Positions 1 to 6,295 of a stretch of 6,921 bases of DNA are shown one piece after another (within the stretch, counting starts at the first letter, position 1; the number at the start of each line of letters is the position of its first letter). Under the pieces are notes generated by a model that made no database searches, was not told the origin of the DNA, and was given only the letters and a program-made list of their open reading frames with translations. Source of the DNA: Actinomycetes bacterium (lineage in GTDB: Bacteria; Actinomycetota; Acidimicrobiia; Acidimicrobiales; Acidimicrobiaceae). The stretch lies in the NCBI GenBank assembly GCA_021785315.1, contig JAJYFX010000099.1, positions 1 through 6,921 of the forward strand, read 5' to 3'. Made by a program: the position numbers and the translations under genes.

Positions 1-440
1 TTAGAGTTCTAATCGATTATGCAAATTATCACTATGCTGGCGAATCTCGGGCGAACCGCAACAGGTCTCGAGATTGCGATGGGCTTTACCAGTCTTCGTT
101 CTCTGCAGACATTGTCGCTGCACTGCTAGGTTATCCCCTCGCGGACTCAGCCCCAGGCTCGCAACAGAGGTTTCACGCAACATGACGGGAATGGAATTAC
201 ATCATGAATAGTAGTTGTAATTTTGTAGTCATTCAACCAAGCCAGTTCTCAATAGTATCAAGCGAACCGGCGGTCTAAAAATCCTACTTTTCCCCGCTCG
301 GCAACCTTCAACATAGACTTACAAGCCTTTAGGTACATTTCGGCACCAATTCTCCCAGACTAAACATGAAAAGAAAAGACCGCCGCCTAGCTGCTCATAT
401 ACCAAAATGTCTTACCATTTAAAAATTTTTCCCTATTCAT
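1..440. other. Upstream region without a convincing gene
   Basis: I see no supported gene here. The minus strand carries one complete 60-codon reading frame (183 down to 1). It has no Shine-Dalgarno before its ATG, no hydrophobic segment, no recognisable domain and an ordinary random-looking composition, so I do not call it. The left 180 bases are of mixed composition, whereas about 185-440 is visibly A+T-richer than the genes downstream, as expected of an intergenic or 5' regulatory region. No tRNA-like cloverleaf or obvious terminal inverted repeats of a mobile element were found by eye. Confidence 0.6.
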
Positions 441-470
441 TTTGATTTACTTTACGTTAACCGCTACAGT
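418..470 (+). promoter_or_regulatory. Candidate sigma-70-type promoter of the redox operon
   Basis: A TTGATT hexamer (442-447) and a TACAGT hexamer (465-470) are separated by exactly 17 bases, each matching four of six consensus positions. The run TTTAAAAATTTTTC at about 418-431 lies where an A/T-rich UP element would sit, roughly -59 to -46 from a predicted start near 477. That start would leave a short 5' leader of about 27 bases before the ATG at 504. This is pattern matching only, and other sigma factors or starts are possible. Confidence 0.4.
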
Positions 471-474
471 AACG
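455..474. promoter_or_regulatory. Interrupted palindrome over the -10 region (possible operator)
   Basis: CGTTA (455-459) and TAACG (470-474) form a perfect 5-bp inverted repeat with a 10-base spacer, a total span of 20 bases. It covers the candidate -10 hexamer and the bases just upstream. A dimeric repressor bound here would block the predicted promoter. The arms are short, so chance is a realistic explanation, and I cannot assign a regulator family. Confidence 0.25.
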
Positions 475-490
475 ATTAACTAGAGGCGCT

Positions 491-496
491 AGGAGG
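491..496 (+). promoter_or_regulatory. Strong Shine-Dalgarno fixing the start of the polyferredoxin gene
   Basis: AGGAGG lies seven bases before the ATG at 504, an ideal match and spacing. It favours 504 over the next in-frame ATG at 606, which has no comparable site upstream. Confidence 0.85.
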
Positions 497-503
497 CTGA
501 AAA

Positions 504-2036
504 ATGGCCAAGAGTATTGTTACTCAACCACGGTCAGATAAAAAGTCGGAACATAACGATCCCATCTCGTCGTCGATAAGACTGCGGGAACCGCGGCAAA
601 CCGGAATGACGAAACATTTCGTGGCTACCGATCCTGGGATCGATTTAACTGAAAATCGATTCTTTGGCCGATTTCTTAAGAAATCGCTCCGGAATAGAAA
701 ATTTCAGTTCTTATTAATTCTTCCGAATCAAATAATCTTTTGGATAGTAATAGCAACGGGAATCTTCGGTGTCACCGATCCTGGAAGAAACTTCGGGCCA
801 GCGATCACGTGGTACCTTTGGTTCGCGTTGGTTTTCGTTCTCATGGCTGTGATCGGTCGCGCATGGTGCGCCATGTGCCCGTTCGGTGGCTTTGGAGAAT
901 GGATCCAAAGAAGGACGCTGTTCCAACGAACTCAAAAATCTTTGGGACTCGGCAAGAAGCTTCCGGAATCTTGGGCAGGACATGGTCTGCTGATTTCATC
1001 CATAGTCTTTGTGATCCTGACCTTCTTTGAGGAGTTCTTCAACATCGCAGGCCCGGGTGTTCCTATCGCGACATCCATCATGGTTCTCTCAATAGTATCC
1101 TTCGCAACTTTGAGCTTCCTATTGTTCGAGAGACGGACTTTCTGTCGATACCTGTGCCCTCTGTCTTCAGTTATTGCGACTGCAGGGGCCATGGGAAGTG
1201 TTGCCGGATTCAGGACGAAAGATCGCAACGTCTGTCTGAACTGCAAGACAAAGGACTGCATGCGAGGCGGCGAAGATGGATTTGGATGCCCTTGGTACAC
1301 ATGGCCAGGAAGTGCAGATTCAAACTCCTTCTGCGGTTTGTGCTCCGAGTGCTACAAGTCATGCCCGTCCGACAACATCGGACTTTTCGTACAGAAGCCA
1401 CTGACCTCGGTCATCGCTCCTACACGCAGACGCTTCGATATCGGAATCTCGGTTGCGATACTGTTTGGCCTGGTGTTCTACCAGCAGTACAACGCGCTCG
1501 GTTGGTATGGAACCGTGGATGACTGGCTAAATTCTCACATCAACTTCCCCCACTACCCGAATCCGATTGCGTACCTCGGAGGAATAGCGCTTGCAGTCGG
1601 AGTCATCTGGCTTGGCGTTTTGGGAGTCCAGAAGCTTGGCGGCCTGAGGAAAATCGTAGGCCAGAAAACAAGCTGGTTTGTCGCCTTCGCATACGCGATA
1701 ATACCCATCACTGGAATGGACTACTTCGCAAGGCAGCTCCCCAAGCTCTTAAAGCACATCGTAAGGGTTCCGTCAGCCGTTGTTTCTCCGTTGGGAATCC
1801 ACCTTGGCATCTACAATGTTCGCTTGCTAACCAACCCGTGGATCGTGACGGTCCAGGTTGGAGTGATGGGACTTGGAACTGCTTTGACGCTTTGGTCTAC
1901 CTACCGAATTGCAAAGACTGACATTCAGCTCAATGCCGGCCGACCGAAGCTTGCACTGGCCAGCGCAATGGGGCTTGCCCTGGTGATTTGCGTAGCCGCA
2001 AGTGTCCTATACATGCCAATGCACGCGGCATCCTAA
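504..2036 (+). CDS. Polytopic membrane polyferredoxin, NapH/NosR/YccM-like (2x[4Fe-4S])
   Basis: This 510-residue integral membrane protein probably passes electrons between a cytoplasmic redox protein and a quinone or other membrane acceptor. After a polar 65-residue N-terminus, hydrophobic segments appear at about 69-90, 101-119, 160-178 and 186-207. The paired CxxCP (C122, C125) and CxxxCP (C214, C218) signatures of NapH/NosR-type proteins follow the second and fourth segments. A soluble ferredoxin loop follows, with C244, C247, C252 and C262 and then a classic CxxCxxCxxxCP (C277, C280, C283, C287). In NapH and NosR such clusters are thought to face the cytoplasm. Unlike a roughly 280-residue NapH, it continues with about five more hydrophobic segments (about 312-328, 355-375, 390-407, 447-465, 483-505). 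The CDS starts at an ATG with an ideal AGGAGG and leads a two-gene operon, 41 bases before the Fe-S flavoprotein gene. The family call is firm; the partner and physiological role are inferred. It is not full NosR, because no N-terminal periplasmic FMN-binding domain is present. Confidence 0.92.
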   Translation: MAKSIVTQPRSDKKSEHNDPISSSIRLREPRQTGMTKHFVATDPGIDLTENRFFGRFLKKSLRNRKFQFLLILPNQIIFWIVIATGIFGVTDPGRNFGPAITWYLWFALVFVLMAVIGRAWCAMCPFGGFGEWIQRRTLFQRTQKSLGLGKKLPESWAGHGLLISSIVFVILTFFEEFFNIAGPGVPIATSIMVLSIVSFATLSFLLFERRTFCRYLCPLSSVIATAGAMGSVAGFRTKDRNVCLNCKTKDCMRGGEDGFGCPWYTWPGSADSNSFCGLCSECYKSCPSDNIGLFVQKPLTSVIAPTRRRFDIGISVAILFGLVFYQQYNALGWYGTVDDWLNSHINFPHYPNPIAYLGGIALAVGVIWLGVLGVQKLGGLRKIVGQKTSWFVAFAYAIIPITGMDYFARQLPKLLKHIVRVPSAVVSPLGIHLGIYNVRLLTNPWIVTVQVGVMGLGTALTLWSTYRIAKTDIQLNAGRPKLALASAMGLALVICVAASVLYMPMHAAS

Positions 2037-2077
2037 CTGAGCACCATTTCAGAGACTGAGGAAGAAGGGAACTCAAA

Positions 2078-4231
2078 GTGGTTAGTACAAAAACTCCAAT
2101 GGGGCCAGTGGATACAGAGTGGGGCACTGGACCGAATGTTCATATCCTTAAAGATCGTTGTGCTGGGTGTCAGGAATGCATCATCAGGTGTCCTACGGGC
2201 GCGCTGACTCTGGACTCGGAGCAGTGGATTGCAGTGGCAGACGATTCGCTTTGTGTCGGATGCAGGCAGTGTTTCCGCACCTGCCCATTCTCGGCGATAT
2301 ACGTCGATGGTCCGCTAAAAGTAACTCCGTCCTACCCCGTGAGTTACGAGCTCAAAGGTTCGCTGATCGGACAAGTGGACGAAGTGCTCCCCGGCTTTGA
2401 AAGCTTCGATGAGCTAGTCAAAGCCACAGAGCGGTGTTTGCAGTGTCCAGACCCAACCTGCGTAAAGGGATGCCCGACACACAACGACATTCCGGGATTC
2501 ATCCGTGCTGCACACGACGGTGACCTCGAAAGAGCGAGGGAGATTCTCGCGCTAACAAGTTGTCTGTCTGCAGCTTGCTCGAGAGTTTGCGACTGGAATA
2601 CCCAATGCCAAGGATCCTGCTCATGGACGCTGGCCGGCGGAGACGCCGTCGAGATAGGTCGGATCGAGCGCTACATCGCAGATCACACGTCAGCTCCGGC
2701 GATCGCTCCTGCAACCAAGAGCAGCCTAAATGTGGCGGTTATCGGCAGCGGGCCCGGCGGGCTCGGTGCAGCCTACGAACTGCGCAAAGCTGGCGCGCAG
2801 GTGACAGTGTTTGAGCGCGACAGCGAGCCGGGCGGAATCCTTAGATGGGGAATCCCCAGCTATGTCCTGCCGTCCGAAGCTTGGCGCCCAACCGTAGAAA
2901 ACCTCAAAGAGGCCGGGGTCGCCTTCAAGTTCAATGAGGGTGTCGATCCCGCGTCGGCAGGCAAGTTGCTCAACGAATTTGACGCAGCGATCTTTGCTAC
3001 GGGCGCATCCCAGCCAACTCAACCCCGCATTGCCGGACTGGATCTGGCAGGGGTGGTGGACGCAACGTCCTTCCTCGAGAGTGCCAAATCGCTCATCGGC
3101 AGTGCAGAATTCAGACCCACTTTAACCGGCAAGAAGGTCTTAGTTCTAGGTGCAGGAAACACGGCCATGGACGTGGCACGATCTGTGCTTAGATTGGGCG
3201 GATCCTCGATCGCAATCGACTGGATGGACGAGCGCTTTGCGCGCGGCCGGCCTGACGAGATTGCTGACGCACGCAAAGAAGGCGTAGACGTTCGCTTCCT
3301 GACAACTGTCACCAAACTCATTGGTGATGGCACAGGGCGCGTAGTTGCGGCCGAATTGAACTCTACGACCCACGCGTCGGCAGAGACCCTACCCACTATC
3401 AAAAGCGGTTCGGGAAAGACGATCAACGTGGACACGGTTGTGCTGGCTATGGGCTACCGGGTCGAGGACGACTGGAAATCCCTTTCGAACTCGATCAAAC
3501 TCGGAGTCATGCCCAAAAAGGGCGGGTACAGGCTCATAGACCGCAGGTGGCTTGGAAGCGGCTTCTTTGCCGGCAAGCCAAGCCTGGCAGCACTTTCTTA
3601 CGATCGGGAGCACCTTCGGGTAGAGTCGGCATTCCCTGTTAGCGACCGTATCTGGGCAATTGGAGACCTTCGCATTGGTCCCTCAACCGTGGTAGCCTCC
3701 ATGGCTCAGGGAATGAGCGCCGCAAGAGGGCTTCTAGCCGATCTCGACAAGGAATTGGGGCGCGAAGCCGCTAGCAGTACCGGCGATCGCCCAGTCTATG
3801 TCGGCTCGGCATTGATTGTCGACGACGGGGCCAGCGACGCTGTCAAAGAGGCGTCAGCACAAATTGGCGAGTCTCTATGGGGAAGCGGATGGGATGTCAA
3901 GACATCAGACATTGCCCATCTAGACGACCTGGCGATGCTTGGCACCGACCTCGTGATCTTCGGCTCTCAGGTTCAAGGAACGCCGATTACAGGAGCGCAT
4001 ATTTCGCGCAAGGCTACAACCCAGTTTCCGACTTTGCCTCCTCTGCACGGCAAGAAAGTGGCAACCTTCGTGGTCCACTCTCTTTCGGCGGGGAATTCAA
4101 AACAGGAACTGGCTGACCAGTTTGTATCAAAGGGCGCAAAGCTCGTGGTCTCTGGTCAAATTCGCAGCAGAAGCCTTGTGCAAGATGCGCAAAAGTTCGC
4201 CGGTGAAGTACTCCGGGCAGTATATAAATAA
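2078..4231 (+). CDS. Ferredoxin / GltD-like FAD-NAD(P)H oxidoreductase / flavodoxin-like fusion protein
   Basis: This 717-residue, probably cytoplasmic protein has no membrane segment. Residues 28-69 are a 2x[4Fe-4S] ferredoxin (C28/31/34/38 and C59/62/65/69, both CxxCxxCxxxCP). Residues about 105-205 match the Fe-S domain of glutamate synthase small subunits and dihydropyrimidine dehydrogenase (C120, C123, C128, C132; then C167, C171, C177, C181). An FAD Rossmann motif, GSGPGGLG, lies at 223-230. An NAD(P)H motif, GAGNTAMD, lies at 358-365. The closing FAD motif is around 527-552 (AIGD..GPSTVV). Residues about 570-717 look like a flavodoxin fold (FGSQVQGTP at 628-636, GKKVATFVVHS at 658-668), but the usual TxTGNT phosphate loop is replaced by DDGAS. 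The likely reaction is electron transfer between NAD(P)H and ferredoxin-type centres. Start: GTG, with GAAGGGA seven bases upstream, 41 bases after the polyferredoxin gene, so probably co-transcribed. No GltB partner is present, so a glutamate synthase role is unlikely. Domains are confident; substrate and direction are inferred. Confidence 0.93.
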   Translation: MVSTKTPMGPVDTEWGTGPNVHILKDRCAGCQECIIRCPTGALTLDSEQWIAVADDSLCVGCRQCFRTCPFSAIYVDGPLKVTPSYPVSYELKGSLIGQVDEVLPGFESFDELVKATERCLQCPDPTCVKGCPTHNDIPGFIRAAHDGDLERAREILALTSCLSAACSRVCDWNTQCQGSCSWTLAGGDAVEIGRIERYIADHTSAPAIAPATKSSLNVAVIGSGPGGLGAAYELRKAGAQVTVFERDSEPGGILRWGIPSYVLPSEAWRPTVENLKEAGVAFKFNEGVDPASAGKLLNEFDAAIFATGASQPTQPRIAGLDLAGVVDATSFLESAKSLIGSAEFRPTLTGKKVLVLGAGNTAMDVARSVLRLGGSSIAIDWMDERFARGRPDEIADARKEGVDVRFLTTVTKLIGDGTGRVVAAELNSTTHASAETLPTIKSGSGKTINVDTVVLAMGYRVEDDWKSLSNSIKLGVMPKKGGYRLIDRRWLGSGFFAGKPSLAALSYDREHLRVESAFPVSDRIWAIGDLRIGPSTVVASMAQGMSAARGLLADLDKELGREAASSTGDRPVYVGSALIVDDGASDAVKEASAQIGESLWGSGWDVKTSDIAHLDDLAMLGTDLVIFGSQVQGTPITGAHISRKATTQFPTLPPLHGKKVATFVVHSLSAGNSKQELADQFVSKGAKLVVSGQIRSRSLVQDAQKFAGEVLRAVYK

Positions 4232-4255
4232 CTAAAAATCGCGCCACTAGCGAGC

Positions 4256-4291
4256 CTCAGTGGATCTTCTCATTCGAGAGGGTCCACTGAG
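4256..4291. terminator. Strong hairpin between convergent genes, probable transcription terminator
   Basis: Bases 4256-4271 and 4276-4291 form a 16-bp stem with an AUUC tetraloop; only two pairs are G-U (4265-4282 and 4267-4280). It starts 24 bases after the stop codon of the flavoprotein gene. On the plus strand it is followed only by CCATTTTAATGG, a weak T tract that is itself nearly palindromic. On the minus strand a TTTTT run occurs about 18 bases past the stem. It is probably used by the plus-strand operon and may also act on the convergent deacetylase gene. The missing long T run directly after the stem is the main doubt. Confidence 0.65.
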
Positions 4292-4356
4292 CCATTTTAA
4301 TGGACCGTTCACCACTCGAATGTCAGCGGCGTCCCCGCAGCGACTGACCGCTGTGT

Positions 4357-5370
4357 TCAATCTGAAAGCGCTCTTTTTCTGGATTCTTCCAGAGCTTTGA
4401 TCATCTCGAAGTTTATCGGGCCGTCACTATTGGGTTCGGGTTTGAGAGACTCTCCAGCCATCGCCGCCAGAGTGGCCGCCGTACTCTGTTCCAGGGCTGG
4501 AAGATCGTAGCCCCCTTCCAAGAATGCCACCATCCTTGCGGATGGGGCCATCTGACGAACCCAAAGTGTTAAATCGGAGAAGTCCGCAGAGGTGAGGCCC
4601 AACTCCGTAAGAGGATCACGCCTATGGGAATCAAAACCCGCTGATATCAGCGTCCAGGTGGGAGCAAATGCGTCTACAACCGGCGAAACCATTCGATCGA
4701 GCGCTTCGCGAAATGTCGGACCCGTGGTATCGGCCGGAACTGGAAGGTTCAACGTGTATCCCGTGCCGGCGCCGATACCGACTTCGCGCGCCCTTCCCGT
4801 GCCAGGATAAAGCGGATACTGATGTGACGACACGTATAAGACGGACGAGCTGTCAAAAAACATCTCCTGAGTGCCGTTCCCGTGATGGGCGTCGAAATCA
4901 AAGATGAGGACCTTCTCACCTCGGGCAACGAGATCTGCGGCCAAGACCGCGATGTTATTCACCAGACAAAAGCCCATCGCGCGATCTCTGACGGCGTGGT
5001 GGCCTGGCGGCCTAACCGCCAAAAATGCGGCGTCCGCCGTGCCTGCGCGTATCTTTCGGGCTGCGTCCAATCCGGCCCCTGCAGCAAGTAGCACAGCCTC
5101 CCACGAGCCAATGCTGGCAGTCGTATCAGGATCAAGCGCCCCGCCGCCCATAAGGCAAAACCTGCGCAATGCGTTCAAGTAGGATACGTCATGCACTCTG
5201 CTAATCTCTTCAATTGTCGCGGGCTGAGGTTCAAAAATCTCTATTGCATCTTTTATGCTGCTTATGTCGATTCCGCGCCTGACAGCTGTCAGCCGTTCAG
5301 GGGACTCGGGGTGCAATGATCCGGTGTCATGTTCAATGTATTTTGGATGAGTCCCAAATAGAATTACCAT
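4357..5370 (-). CDS. Zinc-dependent histone-deacetylase-family hydrolase (AcuC/HdaH-like)
   Basis: This 337-residue cytoplasmic amidohydrolase of the arginase/deacetylase fold would remove acyl groups from lysines, or from small acetylated amines. Numbered from the ATG at 5370, the family signatures are complete. RPPGHHA (120-126) carries the His pair H124/H125. DFDAHHGNGTQ (158-168) carries zinc ligands D160 and H162 plus charge-relay D158. SAGFDSHRRDP (243-253) carries the third zinc ligand D247. LEGGYDL (284-290) carries the transition-state Tyr288. Length is typical of bacterial class II-like enzymes. The frame stays open upstream to a TTG at 5412, but family N-termini begin close to MVILFGTHP, so I use 5370. 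There is no clear Shine-Dalgarno. The gene is convergent with the redox operon and divergent from the GNAT gene. AcuC-type enzymes can reactivate acetyl-CoA synthetase, but no acs gene is in view, so protein deacetylase versus polyamine deacetylase stays open. Confidence 0.93.
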   Translation of the reverse strand: MVILFGTHPKYIEHDTGSLHPESPERLTAVRRGIDISSIKDAIEIFEPQPATIEEISRVHDVSYLNALRRFCLMGGGALDPDTTASIGSWEAVLLAAGAGLDAARKIRAGTADAAFLAVRPPGHHAVRDRAMGFCLVNNIAVLAADLVARGEKVLIFDFDAHHGNGTQEMFFDSSSVLYVSSHQYPLYPGTGRAREVGIGAGTGYTLNLPVPADTTGPTFREALDRMVSPVVDAFAPTWTLISAGFDSHRRDPLTELGLTSADFSDLTLWVRQMAPSARMVAFLEGGYDLPALEQSTAATLAAMAGESLKPEPNSDGPINFEMIKALEESRKRALSD

Positions 5371-5451
5371 TTGCACACATCTTACCGTCCAATACCCGTG
5401 TAACATTTGCAAGCTGTCTTCACCGAGCAGCGATCTGGAGTTTGAAGATCA
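5371..5451. promoter_or_regulatory. Divergent promoter region between deacetylase and acetyltransferase genes
   Basis: Only 81 bases separate the two divergent starts, so both promoters must lie here or inside the genes. On the minus strand, TAAGAT (5384 down to 5379) sits eight bases before the deacetylase ATG, a position that would give a nearly leaderless transcript, in line with the absent Shine-Dalgarno. Its -35 region is poor. On the plus strand GGAG (5437-5440) precedes the TTG start by 11 bases, and no clear promoter hexamers were found. The octamer CATTTGCA occurs twice (5368-5375 and 5404-5411), 36 bases apart. Confidence 0.3.
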
Positions 5452-6186
5452 TTGGATACCAAACCATCAGAGATAATAGAGTCCTGTGGCCAACACCTTC
5501 GGGTCGGACCTTGGCATTCCTCGAACAGCCTGGCCCAAATCACTCCTCTAGCCGCTTTCGAACCATTGAACAGCAAAGCCGTTCAAGTCGGCATTGAGCG
5601 CGCCATGAAGTCAGGCTACCGGACCATATACTCGAGCGCACTTTTGGAGCACGAGATCGGCGGCTTCCTGAAACGCGGCTTTACCGTAAAAGAGCAGCTC
5701 CATGTTCTTAGGCACTCTCTCGCTCCGACCACGTCGCAGCGGGACCTTGCGAGCATAAGAATTCGAAAGCCAACACGGCCTGAACTCGAATACGTAGTCC
5801 ACCTGGACAAGAAGTGCTTCGACTGCTTTTGGACTATGGATGTTGTGGGACTGCGAGAAGCCGTAGAAGCCACTTCCAAGGCCAGGTTCCGGATTGCGCT
5901 CATTCAGGAGTCAGGGACAGAAACGATAGCCGGATACGCGATAACGGGCCTTGGAGACAAGAGGGGCTACCTTCAGCGCCTAGCGGTGGATCCCGATTAT
6001 CAAGGAAGCGGCATTGGGCAGCAGCTTGTCCAGGATGGATTTGGATGGCTAAGATTTTGGCGGGCGCGAGAAGAATATGTCAATACGCAGACCAAAAATG
6101 AGAGGGCTTTCAATTTCTACCTAAAAATGGGATTCACGCTTTTGCCTGAAAGGCTGAACATCCTTGAACTCAATCTCGGCACCTAA
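5452..6186 (+). CDS. GNAT-family N-acetyltransferase with N-terminal extension
   Basis: This 244-residue protein is predicted to transfer acetyl from acetyl-CoA to an unidentified amine. The C-terminal half (about 101-244) is a full GNAT domain: LQRLAVDPDYQGSGIG (174-189) supplies motif A with the Q-x-x-G-x-G acetyl-CoA loop (Q184, G187, G189), and NERAFNFYLKMGF (216-228) is motif B with Tyr223. The first 100 residues look like a degenerate partial GNAT fold, including GFLKRGFTVKEQLHVLRHSL at 71-90, which resembles the closing strands of a GNAT domain. The start is TTG at 5452, the only usual start codon between the in-frame stop at 5443 and the conserved RVGPW region. GGAG lies 11 bases upstream. 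An ATG at 5605 would delete the N-terminal half-domain and is less likely. It resembles RimI-like proteins in its C-terminal domain only. It is divergent from the deacetylase gene, and the next gene starts 110 bases downstream on the same strand. Substrate unknown. Confidence 0.88.
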   Translation: MDTKPSEIIESCGQHLRVGPWHSSNSLAQITPLAAFEPLNSKAVQVGIERAMKSGYRTIYSSALLEHEIGGFLKRGFTVKEQLHVLRHSLAPTTSQRDLASIRIRKPTRPELEYVVHLDKKCFDCFWTMDVVGLREAVEATSKARFRIALIQESGTETIAGYAITGLGDKRGYLQRLAVDPDYQGSGIGQQLVQDGFGWLRFWRAREEYVNTQTKNERAFNFYLKMGFTLLPERLNILELNLGT

Positions 6187-6239
6187 AATTGCCTCCGGAA
6201 ACGTCTATCCGTCAGGATTTACTGGCTAGCGTTTTATGT

Positions 6240-6256
6240 CATGGTATTTCACCATG
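6240..6256. repeat. Small perfect inverted repeat in the gap before the last gene
   Basis: CATGGT (6240-6245) and ACCATG (6251-6256) form a perfect 6-bp stem with a 5-base loop in the 109-base gap between the acetyltransferase stop and the following ATG. No T run follows, so it is not a standard terminator. It could be an operator or an RNA hairpin in the leader of the next gene, or chance. The rest of this gap shows no clear promoter. Confidence 0.3.
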
Positions 6257-6295
6257 CTTGGGCCAATCTCTGTACCTGCTGGAACGTAAGCACAT

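Noticed and set aside
1..183. 60-codon minus-strand reading frame at the left edge
   Set aside because: It has no ribosome binding site, no recognisable motif and no operon partner. Frames of this length occur often by chance.
268..385. 9-base inverted repeat CGGCGGTCT / AGACCGCCG at 268-276 and 377-385
   Set aside because: The arms are 100 bases apart and do not extend, so this is compatible with chance and no function is suggested.
247..1099. 13-base direct repeat TCTCAATAGTATC at 247-259 and 1087-1099
   Set aside because: A single 13-base match is roughly what chance gives in about 7 kb. One copy is inside a coding region and nothing else repeats nearby.
504..2036. Annotation as NosR or NapH proper
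   Set aside because: There is no N-terminal periplasmic FMN-binding domain as in NosR, no nap or nos genes nearby, and the C-terminal membrane region is longer than in NapH.
3019..3435. 138-codon reading frame on the minus strand inside the flavoprotein gene
   Set aside because: It is a shadow of the strongly supported plus-strand coding frame, has no domain of its own, and is Ser/Pro/Arg-rich as antisense frames often are.
2078..4231. Annotation as glutamate synthase small subunit (gltD)
   Set aside because: The central part matches the family, but the added ferredoxin and flavodoxin-like domains and the absence of a gltB neighbour argue against glutamate synthase.
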